From the NCBI GenBank assembly GCA_947625245.1, contig CANQNO010000005.1:1-64000 (forward strand): 64,000 nt of DNA, read 5' to 3'. The stretch is from an uncultured Clostridia bacterium (lineage in GTDB: Bacteria; Bacillota; Clostridia; Christensenellales; Borkfalkiaceae). Positions 8,250 through 15,665 of the stretch are shown here, piece after piece. The notes under the pieces are model-generated. The model was given only the letters and a program-made list of their open reading frames with translations, made no database searches and was not told where the DNA came from. Numbering within the stretch: position 1 is the stretch's first letter; the number at the start of each line of letters is the position of its first letter. A program made the translations under genes and the position numbers.

Positions 8250-9413
8250 ATGGCATATTCTGTTTATTTGAAAAAGAACGAAGAAAAACGGCTTTTGGAA
8301 GGGCACAGCTGGGTCTACGCAAACGAAGTTGCAAAGACGGAGGGCAAAGACAAAAACGGCAGCCTTGCCGCGGTGTATTCCCACGACGGCAGGTTTATAG
8401 GCAAGGGTTACATAAACCATGCCTCCAAAATCCTTGTGCGGATATTTATCCGCGGCAACGAAGTTGACGACAGAGACTTTTATTTGAAAAAACTGAAAGA
8501 GGCGAACGACTACAGGCTGAGGCTGGGATATTCGGACAATTACAGGATGGTCTTTGCGGAAGCGGACGGGCTGCCCGCGCTGATATGCGACAAGTACGGC
8601 GATTATATAGTTATGCAGTGCCTCTCCCTCGGCATAGATTTGAGAAAGAGCATGATAGCCGGGTGCCTTGCCGAACTGTTTTCGCCGAAAGGCATTTACG
8701 AGAGAAGCGACGTGTCCGTACGCCAAAAAGAGGGTCTGCCCGAAACCACGGGCGTTTTGTACGGCGAAGTGCCCGACTTTGCCGAAATATGCGAAAACGG
8801 AATTAAGATGCTTGCAGACATAAAGCACGGGCAAAAGACGGGATACTTCCTCGACCAAAAAGAAAACAGGCTTGCGGCGCGCAGATATTGCCGCGGCGAA
8901 GTTTTGGATTGCTTTTGCAACTGCGGCGGGTTTTCGCTTAACGCCGCAACCGTCGCCGACAAAGTGACGGCGCTCGACATTTCGGAAACCGCCCTAAAAA
9001 GCGTACGCGCCAACGCGGCGCTGAACGGCTTTGGCAACATAACGACGGTGCGCGGCGACGTGTTCGAAGAGTTGCGCGCCTATAAAAAAGAGGGCAAAAC
9101 TTTTGATACGGTAATCCTCGATCCCCCCGCATTTTGCAAGACCGCGGACGAAGTAAAAGACGCCTGCAGAGGTTATAAGGACATTAATCTTACGGCAATG
9201 AAGATAGTTAAGAGCGGCGGCTTTTTGATCACCTGCTCCTGCTCGCAGCACATGTCGGAAACGCTGTTCGAAAACACCCTGCGTCAAGCCGCAAAAGAGA
9301 GCGGCAGACGCGTGAGAAAAGTTGAAGTAAAAACGCAGGCTCCCGATCACCCCGCGCCGCTCGGCGAGGGCGAGACAAGCTATCTAAAATTTTTTGTACT
9401 GAACGTAATTTGA
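8250..9413 (+). CDS. Class I rRNA large-subunit methyltransferase (RlmI family)
   Basis: 387 residues. The N-terminal PUA-like domain (1-75: VYLKKNEEKRLLEGHSWVYANEV) is followed by an insert and a Rossmann methyltransferase domain with a SAM site (VLDCFCNCGGFSLNAA), DPPAFCK, and a cysteine-rich catalytic loop (LITCSCSQHM). RlmI of E. coli makes m5C1962 in 23S rRNA; Firmicutes paralogues may use another site. The gene has no Shine-Dalgarno and its promoter sits almost on the ATG, so the mRNA may be leaderless. It is monocistronic and convergent with the M29 peptidase gene. Confidence 0.88.
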   Translation: MAYSVYLKKNEEKRLLEGHSWVYANEVAKTEGKDKNGSLAAVYSHDGRFIGKGYINHASKILVRIFIRGNEVDDRDFYLKKLKEANDYRLRLGYSDNYRMVFAEADGLPALICDKYGDYIVMQCLSLGIDLRKSMIAGCLAELFSPKGIYERSDVSVRQKEGLPETTGVLYGEVPDFAEICENGIKMLADIKHGQKTGYFLDQKENRLAARRYCRGEVLDCFCNCGGFSLNAATVADKVTALDISETALKSVRANAALNGFGNITTVRGDVFEELRAYKKEGKTFDTVILDPPAFCKTADEVKDACRGYKDINLTAMKIVKSGGFLITCSCSQHMSETLFENTLRQAAKESGRRVRKVEVKTQAPDHPAPLGEGETSYLKFFVLNVI

Positions 9414-9468
9414 GCGGTTTTCGCCGAAAAAACACCGATTATGCGTGGCATAGTACTATTTAAACATT

Positions 9469-9497
9469 AAAAAAGCGCGGCAAAACCGCGCTTTTTT
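9469..9497. terminator. Bidirectional terminator
   Basis: AAAAAAGCGCGG, CAAAA loop, CCGCGCTTTTTT, between two convergent genes; works in either direction. Confidence 0.9.
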
Positions 9498-9517
9498 GTA
9501 CTTCTTAACTTCCGCCG

Positions 9518-10744
9518 TTAAATCGCCCAATTGCCGTTTTTGAATATCTGCACTCTCTTCCCGTCGGCGGTGACGCCAATTATGTCCATATCTTTGCTTC
9601 CCATCATAAAGTCCACGTGTATCATGGATTCGTTTATGCCCGCCTTTATGCACTCCTCCGTGGTCATGGTTTCATAGCCCTGCACACACTCGTTAAAGCC
9701 CTTGCCCAACGCGAGATGGCAACTTGCGTTTTCGTCGAACAGGGTGTTATAGAAGAGTATTCCCGAATTGTTTATGGGGCTGTCGTAAGCTATTAAAGCC
9801 ACCTCGCCGAGGTATGCGGCGCCCTCGTCCATGGAGATCATTTTTTCGAGAACGTCCTGATTTTTTTCGGCGTGTACCTCCACCGCTTTGCCGTCTTTGA
9901 AACGGATGCGGAAATTTTCGATAAGCTTGCCCTGATAGGACAAAGGCTTTGTGGCAACTACCGTGCCCTCCGCCATACCGCGCATGGGAGACGTGAAAAC
10001 TTCCTCGCTGGGAATATTGGGATTGTAGTATATCTTTTTGCTCAACGTGGTCTCGCCGCCGCCGACGAACCTGCCGACGGGATTTAAGCCTACTTTAAAG
10101 TCGGTGCCGTTGCTGCTCTTGTATTCGAGGCTTACAAGGCGGAAACCGTTTAAGAGGTTGCAATGGCGGGCGAGGTTTTCGTTATGCGCTTTCCAGGCGG
10201 CGATGGGGTCGTCGTCCACGCGGGATGCCGTTAAAATGGCTTCCCAAAGTTTTTCCACCGCTGCGGATGCGGAGAGACCGGGGAAAATCTTTTTAGCCCA
10301 CTCCTTGCCCGGAACGGCGGCTATGCACCACTGGTATTTGCCGTTGAGCGCCTCGCGGAAGGGCTTTATAAAGGGATAGCGCGCAACGTTAGCCTGTGCG
10401 ATTTTTTCGCTGTCCGTGCCCGCAAGTCCGTCGGGATCGTCGGAATCGAGCCAGAGAAGGCAGGTGAGCTTGTCCACCTTTCTCTGCCACTCCGCCCTTT
10501 CGACTTCGGTGAAGTCGGAGAGGGATTTAAGCGACCTGTGCTCGTAAGCGAGTTTGGTTACGGGCTGGTACGACCACTCCACCTTTACGCGCTCCGCGCC
10601 TGCCTTGTAGCACTCTTCCACTACCATTGTGACGAATTCGGGCTGGTCGAGTCCGCAACGGATGATTACTTCCTGCCCTCTTTTTACGTTCAGACCGCAT
10701 TTTACGATGAGCTTAGCATACTTTTTTAATCTTCTTTTCTGCAT
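9518..10744 (-). CDS. Aminopeptidase, M29 family (AmpS/PepS type)
   Basis: 408 residues, the usual length of M29 metallo-aminopeptidases, with the N-terminal pattern YAKLIVKCGLNVKRGQEVIIRC and the C-terminal metal-binding region (VALIAYDSPINNSGILFYNTLFDENASCHLALGKGF; later HVDFMMGSKDMDI), which contains the conserved E, H and D ligands. It removes N-terminal residues from peptides in the cytoplasm. No signal peptide. Single gene with its own promoter and a shared terminator downstream. Confidence 0.93.
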   Translation of the reverse strand: MQKRRLKKYAKLIVKCGLNVKRGQEVIIRCGLDQPEFVTMVVEECYKAGAERVKVEWSYQPVTKLAYEHRSLKSLSDFTEVERAEWQRKVDKLTCLLWLDSDDPDGLAGTDSEKIAQANVARYPFIKPFREALNGKYQWCIAAVPGKEWAKKIFPGLSASAAVEKLWEAILTASRVDDDPIAAWKAHNENLARHCNLLNGFRLVSLEYKSSNGTDFKVGLNPVGRFVGGGETTLSKKIYYNPNIPSEEVFTSPMRGMAEGTVVATKPLSYQGKLIENFRIRFKDGKAVEVHAEKNQDVLEKMISMDEGAAYLGEVALIAYDSPINNSGILFYNTLFDENASCHLALGKGFNECVQGYETMTTEECIKAGINESMIHVDFMMGSKDMDIIGVTADGKRVQIFKNGNWAI

Positions 10745-10778
10745 AATGTTTTTTCCTTTTTTTATTTTTTACTTAAAT

Positions 10779-10807
10779 ATTATACATTTTTAAGGGCTTC
10801 CCCGCAA
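10779..10807 (-). promoter_or_regulatory. Probable promoter of the M29 aminopeptidase gene
   Basis: TATAAT (10779-10784, minus strand) with a weak TTGCGG at 17-bp spacing (10802-10807). Confidence 0.5.
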
Positions 10808-10847
10808 CAAAAAACAGCCTTTAACAGCCAAAAAGATTACCGTGCGG

Positions 10848-11759
10848 CTATTTTTTCCTGTTTTTTATAGCCACCGTCGCGATATACGCGGCGAGAAGCA
10901 GGGCGCACGTGCCCGAAATTATTGCGTACATTGCCCACAGCGGGATTTGGGTGCCGCCTATGTACATGTTGCCGTCAAAGCCGTCCAAAAGGGCTTTTTG
11001 ACCGTATTCGTTAAGCCCCGCAGCGCCGAACTCGGCAATATACCCTTCCATGAAGTGCCAACGCAAAATCCCCACGCCCGACGTGCCCGGAAGCGCCGTT
11101 ATAACGTTGCGCACTCCGGCGGCAAACTGCGACAGGGGCATGTACGCGCCGCATATGAAGCCGTACAGCGAGGAAACGAGGGTTGAAACCGCCGACAGCC
11201 CGCCCTGAGTGGAAATAAAGCTTTCGATAACTCCCGAAAGAAGAGTTCCGAACAGCACCAGAAGCAGCAGATCGCCGAAAACGGCGAAAACGTTTGCCGC
11301 GGGTATATACCAACCGACTATTGCAAGATATATAAATCCTATTGCGGCGACGGCGAGCATAACTATTAAAGTTACTATATAGTTTGCAATAAAATAGGCG
11401 ACCGATACGGTTACGCCGCTTACGGGCGACACGCGCAAGTCGTTTATGGTATTTTCCGTTTTATCGTTTACCATAACGGCGTTGGAGCAGACTGCAACCG
11501 TAACCGAACAGACCGAAAGCACGGAAGAAAGCAGCCACGCCCCCGCCAGCCCTTCCGTGACCCTGTTGTTTGCGGGCGTAAAGCCGAACGCAGAGAATAC
11601 GGAGTTGAAGGACTGTATATAAACGCTCCTTAAAAAGGTAACGAACAGCACGAGCAATATCATGGGGGTTATAAGCGATACCAGAAACAGAAATTTGTCC
11701 TTAAAATAGCACTTGACGTTGCGCGAGACGAGCGCGCACAGCTTTTTGAATTCTGTCAT
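10848..11759 (-). CDS. ABC-2 type transporter permease
   Basis: 303 residues with about six membrane segments: one near 25-45, a large extracytoplasmic loop (50-95), then helices to a C-terminal basic tail IKNRKK. It follows its ATPase partner with a 1-bp gap and forms a TetR-ATPase-permease operon. Such DrrAB/NodJ-like systems often export drugs or lipids; the substrate is not identifiable. Confidence 0.9.
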   Translation of the reverse strand: MTEFKKLCALVSRNVKCYFKDKFLFLVSLITPMILLVLFVTFLRSVYIQSFNSVFSAFGFTPANNRVTEGLAGAWLLSSVLSVCSVTVAVCSNAVMVNDKTENTINDLRVSPVSGVTVSVAYFIANYIVTLIVMLAVAAIGFIYLAIVGWYIPAANVFAVFGDLLLLVLFGTLLSGVIESFISTQGGLSAVSTLVSSLYGFICGAYMPLSQFAAGVRNVITALPGTSGVGILRWHFMEGYIAEFGAAGLNEYGQKALLDGFDGNMYIGGTQIPLWAMYAIISGTCALLLAAYIATVAIKNRKK

Positions 11760-11760
11760 T

Positions 11761-12681
11761 TCAGTCCTCCTTTATGTCCTTGCCCGTGACCTTTAAGAAC
11801 ACGTTGTCCATATTTCCCTTTAAAATTTCGTAATCTTCGAAGAGCTGCGGGTGCCGCAAAATCAATTCGGTTGCGCTGCGGGTGCCTTTGAGTTCGGCTT
11901 CGAGAAAGCCGCGCTCCCTCTTTAAAGGGAAGCCTTCGGCGCGCAGGATCTCTTCAGCCTCATCGGTGCGGCTGTAAAAGCGGATAAAGTCGCTCGCATA
12001 CTCGTTTTTAAGCAGGTGGGGAGTTCCCTCCGCCGCCTTTTTGCCGCCGTCGAGAATTACCACGTAATCGGCGTTTGCGGCTTCTTCCATATAATGGGTA
12101 GTCAAAAATACGGTAAGCCCCTTTTCCTTTCTCAGTTTTTCGACGACCGCCCATACCGTTAAACGGGTTTTGGGGTCGAGCCCCGTAGTCGGCTCGTCCA
12201 AAATAAGAAGTTCGGGACCGTGCACGATGGCTCGGGCTATGTCTATGCGCCTCTTTTGCCCGCCCGAAAGCTTGAAAAGAGGGCGCTTTAAAATTTCTTC
12301 GAGCTCCAGCATTTCGCACAGTTCTTTAAGCCGCTTGTTGAAGTCCTCCCCGAAAATGCCGTACATCGCCGCGCGGCTTTTGAGATTGTCGTAAGCAGAA
12401 AGCCGCCTGTCGAGCACGGAATTCTGGAATACTATCCCCAGCCTTGATTTTATCTGCGCGGGGTTTGCGTCCACTTCACTGCCGCATACCGTCACCCTGC
12501 CCAAATCTTTTTTTAAAATTCCGCTTATTATATTTATGGTAGTGGATTTGCCCGCGCCGTTCACGCCCAAAAAGGCGAACAGCTCGCCCCGCTTTACGCA
12601 AAAGGTGAGGTCGTCCACCGCCTTTACTTCGCCGAAAGATTTATAAAGCCCTTCGACTTCGATTATTTTACCGTCGTCCAT
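11761..12681 (-). CDS. ABC transporter ATP-binding protein (DrrA-like)
   Basis: Start chosen at 12681 (MDDGKIIEVEGLYKSFGEV), preceded by AGGGGG; the open frame continues upstream only through the end of the tetR gene. About 306 residues with Walker A GVNGAGKST, Q-loop VFQNS, signature LSGGQKRR, Walker B LLILDEPTTGLD, and a C-terminal extension typical of drug-export ATPases. It pairs with the downstream permease. Confidence 0.93.
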   Translation of the reverse strand: MDDGKIIEVEGLYKSFGEVKAVDDLTFCVKRGELFAFLGVNGAGKSTTINIISGILKKDLGRVTVCGSEVDANPAQIKSRLGIVFQNSVLDRRLSAYDNLKSRAAMYGIFGEDFNKRLKELCEMLELEEILKRPLFKLSGGQKRRIDIARAIVHGPELLILDEPTTGLDPKTRLTVWAVVEKLRKEKGLTVFLTTHYMEEAANADYVVILDGGKKAAEGTPHLLKNEYASDFIRFYSRTDEAEEILRAEGFPLKRERGFLEAELKGTRSATELILRHPQLFEDYEILKGNMDNVFLKVTGKDIKED

Positions 12682-12713
12682 ATTCCCCCTATTAAAGCCG
12701 CGCCGCGGCTTTA

Positions 12714-13268
12714 TTAACCTATCCTGTATTTTAGCGCCAAAAATATTTCGGTAAGCATGTCGCTTACCGTTTGGCGGTCCCAATCGAGAAAACCCGTGGC
12801 GTACATTGCGGCTATGCCGTGCACCCAAATCCACATGTGCGTGTGCAGCGACCCGGCGGCTTTTGCCTGCAAGCCGTAATTTGCCGAAACAAAGTTTTTC
12901 ATATCCGCAAAATCGGCTTCCTCTTTGCCCGCGCTTTCGCCTGCACGGTTGCGCATAAACAGATATTTGAAAAATTCCTTTTCCTCTTGGGCAAAGCGGA
13001 TGTACGCCATCCCCGTAGCCTTGTAGGCGGGGAATTCGGCGCGGGCTATCTCGTCGTCGCGGTATTTTAAATATATCTTAAAGATTCTGTCGGCGACTTC
13101 GGCTTTTATGCTCTCCGCGTTTTTAAATGAAAGATACAGCGGCTGGGTGGAACATTTGCACTCCTTTGCAAGCGTACGCATGTTTAAGCCGTCCATTCCG
13201 CTTTTGCGCACTATCTTGAGCGCAGCTTCTATTATCATCTCTTTTGATACGGTTTTTTTTGCGGGCAC
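12714..13268 (-). CDS. TetR-family repressor of the ABC-2 operon
   Basis: 184 residues, GTG start at 13268 after AAGGTGA. The N-terminal helix-turn-helix (IIEAALKIVRKSGMDGLNMRTLAKE, then STQPLYLSFKNAESI) is followed by a TetR_C-like ligand domain (WIWVHGIAAMYATG). It opens an operon with the ABC ATPase and permease. Two abutting palindromes overlap its own promoter, so it very likely represses the operon until a ligand, probably a transported compound, releases it. Confidence 0.92.
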   Translation of the reverse strand: MPAKKTVSKEMIIEAALKIVRKSGMDGLNMRTLAKECKCSTQPLYLSFKNAESIKAEVADRIFKIYLKYRDDEIARAEFPAYKATGMAYIRFAQEEKEFFKYLFMRNRAGESAGKEEADFADMKNFVSANYGLQAKAAGSLHTHMWIWVHGIAAMYATGFLDWDRQTVSDMLTEIFLALKYRIG

Positions 13269-13283
13269 AAGTTCACCTTAAAT

Positions 13284-13315
13284 AATAACGTTTGTTATTA
13301 ATAACAGTTGTTATT
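13284..13315. promoter_or_regulatory. Tandem TetR operators
   Basis: Two abutting 16-bp palindromes, AATAAC-GTTT-GTTATT (13284-13299) and AATAAC-AGTT-GTTATT (13300-13315). The second overlaps the -10 hexamer. Confidence 0.85.
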
Positions 13316-13341
13316 GTAACATTTCGGCGACGGTTTGTCAA
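13313..13341 (-). promoter_or_regulatory. Promoter of the tetR-ABC operon
   Basis: Minus strand TTGACA (13336-13341), 17-bp spacer, TACAAT (13313-13318). Confidence 0.85.
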
Positions 13342-13366
13342 GCGTAAGGAGCAAAAATCCCAAAAA

Positions 13367-13411
13367 AAATTAAAAAAATACGGCGTCGCGCAAAATTTGC
13401 GCGGCGCCGTT
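13367..13411 (-). terminator. Terminator of the Mrp-type gene
   Basis: ACGGCGCCGCGCAAA / TTTGCGCGACGCCGT hairpin on the minus strand, followed by a T-rich tract. Confidence 0.85.
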
Positions 13412-13426
13412 ATAAAGAAGTAAAAA

Positions 13427-14248
13427 TTAATTTTTTAAAATCTCGTTTAAAAATTCGCCGAGACAAGCGGACTTGTCCTCTATCCTGCCGTAATCCGCGG
13501 CTTCGGTGAGCGCGGGGTCTATGGGCAGTTTTGCAACGGCGGAAATATTGTGCGCCTTTGCAACTTCGTCCGCACTGCTCTTGCCGAAAACGTTGATCTT
13601 TCTGCCGCAGTCGGGGCATTTGATATAGCTCATGTTTTCGACTATGCCGAGAATAGGGATATTCATCATTTCAGCCATATTGACTGCCTTTTCCACTATC
13701 ATGCCGACGAGATCCTGCGGGGTGGTGACGATTATCACGCCGTCGATGGGTATGCTCTGGAACACGGTCAAAGGCACGTCGCCCGTGCCGGGGGGCATGT
13801 CTATGAACATTATGTCCACGCCCGTCCAAATAACGTCCGTCCAGAACTGCATTACGGTGCCCGAAATGAGCGAACCGCGCCAAACCACCGGCTCGCTGTC
13901 GTTTTCGAGCAGTACGTTCATGGACATAACCTGTATGCCGCTCTCCGTTACGACGGGAAGAATTCCGCTTTCGCTTCCCTTTGCCCTTTCGTGCAAGCCG
14001 AACATTTTGGGTATGGAAGGACCCGTAATATCGGCGTCCATTACTGCGGTTACAAGCCCTTTATCCTGCGCGGCGGCGGCGAGCAGTGCGCAGGTCATGG
14101 ATTTGCCCACACCGCCTTTACCGCTCACCACGGCTATCGTCTTTTTGATTTGGCTCATCGGGTGCGGCTTTTTTAAAAGGCTCTCTTTATCGCGGGAGGA
14201 GCAACTTTTGCCGCAAGACGAACAGTTGTGATTGCAATTTTCTGCCAT
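13427..14248 (-). CDS. Mrp/NBP35-type P-loop ATPase, Fe-S cluster carrier
   Basis: Start set at 14248 (MAENCNHNCSSCGKSC) because AAGGAG lies just upstream; about 273 residues. The N-terminal cysteine cluster (NCNHNCSSCGKSC) resembles eukaryotic NBP35. The deviant Walker A is GKGGVGKS, with MDADITGPSIPKMFG and PPGTGD motifs, and a C-terminal CPDCG pair is the usual cluster-bridging site. These dimers assemble and pass [4Fe-4S] clusters to apoproteins in the cytoplasm. Its own terminator follows; upstream is the divergent SRP RNA. Confidence 0.93.
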   Translation of the reverse strand: MAENCNHNCSSCGKSCSSRDKESLLKKPHPMSQIKKTIAVVSGKGGVGKSMTCALLAAAAQDKGLVTAVMDADITGPSIPKMFGLHERAKGSESGILPVVTESGIQVMSMNVLLENDSEPVVWRGSLISGTVMQFWTDVIWTGVDIMFIDMPPGTGDVPLTVFQSIPIDGVIIVTTPQDLVGMIVEKAVNMAEMMNIPILGIVENMSYIKCPDCGRKINVFGKSSADEVAKAHNISAVAKLPIDPALTEAADYGRIEDKSACLGEFLNEILKN

Positions 14249-14362
14249 AAATCTCCTTTTTGCGCCCCGAACGAGCGCAAGGCTTAACGGTATTATAATT
14301 CCGTACAACAATATTTATTCTAAATACCGCACAAAAAAAAGTCAAGCTATTAATTATTTTAC

Positions 14363-14391
14363 TTGCAAAATTATAATAAATCTGTTACAAT
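14363..14391 (+). promoter_or_regulatory. Promoter of the SRP RNA
   Basis: TTGCAA (14363-14368), 17-bp spacer, TACAAT (14386-14391); transcription would start at about 14398. Confidence 0.75.
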
Positions 14392-14397
14392 GGCTAT

Positions 14398-14645
14398 ACT
14401 GTGCTGGGCGGGGAGTTTGCGGTGCCCTGTATCTGCAATCCGCAATAGCAGAGCCGACCGTCTTTCTCGACGGCATATGTGGAAGGCCGCGCCTTATAAG
14501 GAGCGTTGATAGCAAGGTCTTATGCAACCGAGGGCTGCGAACCGTGTCAGGATAGGGATATAGCAGCACTAAACAGTTACTTCGGTGTGCCATAAGGAAG
14601 CTTTGAAGGAGCCACCTGTAAGGTTTACGCTTCGGCATATTCCGG
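14398..14645 (+). ncRNA. ffs: Signal recognition particle RNA, large (Bacillus-type) form
   Basis: The sequence has the bacterial SRP RNA hallmarks: GGTGCCCTGTA...GCAATCCGC near the 5' end, GTTGATAGCAAGGTC, and the helix 8 segment GAACCGTGTCAGGAT...AGCAGCACTAA that binds Ffh. About 250 nt, so it includes the Alu-like 5'/3' domain seen in Firmicutes. It targets membrane and secreted proteins with Ffh and FtsY. Ends are approximate. Small ORFs in this stretch are not genes. Confidence 0.93.
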
Positions 14646-14676
14646 CAAAAAAGACTGCACAGCTTTTTTGTAAAAC

Positions 14677-14702
14677 AAAAGACCGCTTTTGGGCGGTCTT
14701 TT
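14677..14702. terminator. Terminator after SRP RNA, usable from both sides
   Basis: AAAAGACCGC, TTTTGG loop, GCGGTCTTTT; flanking A- and T-runs suit either strand. Confidence 0.85.
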
Positions 14703-14703
14703 A

Positions 14704-14734
14704 TGTTCAGCCCCGCCCGCGGCGGGGCTGAACA
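14704..14734. terminator. GC-rich hairpin downstream of uppP
   Basis: GTTCAGCCCCGCC / GGCGGGGCTGAAC with a CGC loop; between SRP RNA and uppP, it probably adds to bidirectional termination. Confidence 0.6.
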
Positions 14735-14765
14735 TTTCTTTATTATTTATATATTATAAGTTTAG

Positions 14766-15584
14766 TCAAAAGACGTTTACGCATTTAAGGACAATGCAGG
14801 TGACCGCCAAAAGGACGAGATACAGGCTGAACCACTTGTAATTTGCCTTTTTTATGGCTTTTAGCATTACCTTTATGGCGACAAGCCCCGCGACAGCCGA
14901 AACTATGAAGCCAAGCGCGATTGCCGCGGCATACTCCGCGCCGCCCGCCGCCAAATCGGCTTTAAGGCTGCCGTCGGCAAGCCCCTTGCCCAATTCGAGC
15001 ACAAACCCGCCCAAAATTACGGGTATGGACATGAGGAAGGAAAATTTAGCCGTTTCTTCCGCGTTGCCGCCCGCAAGACTTCCCGCGCAGATAGTTGCGC
15101 CGCTGCGCGAAATCCCCGGAAAAATAGCCACAGCCTGCGCCAGCCCCATAGGAATTATTACCTTAAATTTAAGGGGCAGGGCTTTATTTCTGCGCTTTAC
15201 GCAGATTTCCGTGCAGAGCAGCAGAGCCGCCGTGCACATAAAGCAGACGGCAAGCAGTACAGCCGCCCACTCCCAATCGTAAAACCAAAAATCGAGGTCG
15301 CAAAGGCTGGAAATTACCCCGAAAACCGCCGCGGGTACAGAGGCGATTATCAAGTAGCCGAGGGTCGTAAATGGCTTTTTAAACAGCGCGGCTATGTCTT
15401 TGAAAAATACCGCGCACACTGCCGTAAGCGTACCCAAATGCAATATAAGCGCCACAAGCTGCGCGTTTTGCGTACTTACGTTCAATACATTGCCGAAAAA
15501 CGACAGATGCCCCGACGAAGAGACGGGCAAAAATTCGGTGAGACCCTGTACAAGCCCCAAAACCACCGCTTGCCATATTTTCAT
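14766..15584 (-). CDS. uppP: Undecaprenyl-diphosphatase UppP/BacA
   Basis: 272 residues of mostly membrane helices with both active-site motifs: GLTEFLPVSSSGHL (residues 15-28) and the PGISRSGATI box (about 155-165). It dephosphorylates undecaprenyl diphosphate to recycle the lipid carrier of peptidoglycan synthesis and can confer bacitracin tolerance. Length is normal for the family. It lies downstream of the mfd/lipoprotein block but is separated from it by a terminator. Confidence 0.97.
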   Translation of the reverse strand: MKIWQAVVLGLVQGLTEFLPVSSSGHLSFFGNVLNVSTQNAQLVALILHLGTLTAVCAVFFKDIAALFKKPFTTLGYLIIASVPAAVFGVISSLCDLDFWFYDWEWAAVLLAVCFMCTAALLLCTEICVKRRNKALPLKFKVIIPMGLAQAVAIFPGISRSGATICAGSLAGGNAEETAKFSFLMSIPVILGGFVLELGKGLADGSLKADLAAGGAEYAAAIALGFIVSAVAGLVAIKVMLKAIKKANYKWFSLYLVLLAVTCIVLKCVNVF

Positions 15585-15612
15585 GCCTGAAATAGTCCTT
15601 TAAAATAAATTT

Positions 15613-15643
15613 CGCGCAATCCGCATACAACGCGGATTGCGCG
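15613..15643 (-). terminator. Terminator of the mfd-lipoprotein operon
   Basis: CGCGCAATCCGC / GCGGATTGCGCG with a 7-nt loop, followed on the minus strand by AAATTTATTTT. Confidence 0.8.
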
Positions 15644-15665
15644 AGCATGTTTTTATTGGTTTGCG

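Noticed and set aside
8205..8858. 217-codon minus-strand frame opposite the RlmI-type gene
   Set aside because: Antisense shadow of a well-supported gene; no motifs.
14232..14638. Small ORFs on both strands at the SRP RNA
   Set aside because: The sequence is a structured RNA with recognised SRP motifs and its own promoter.
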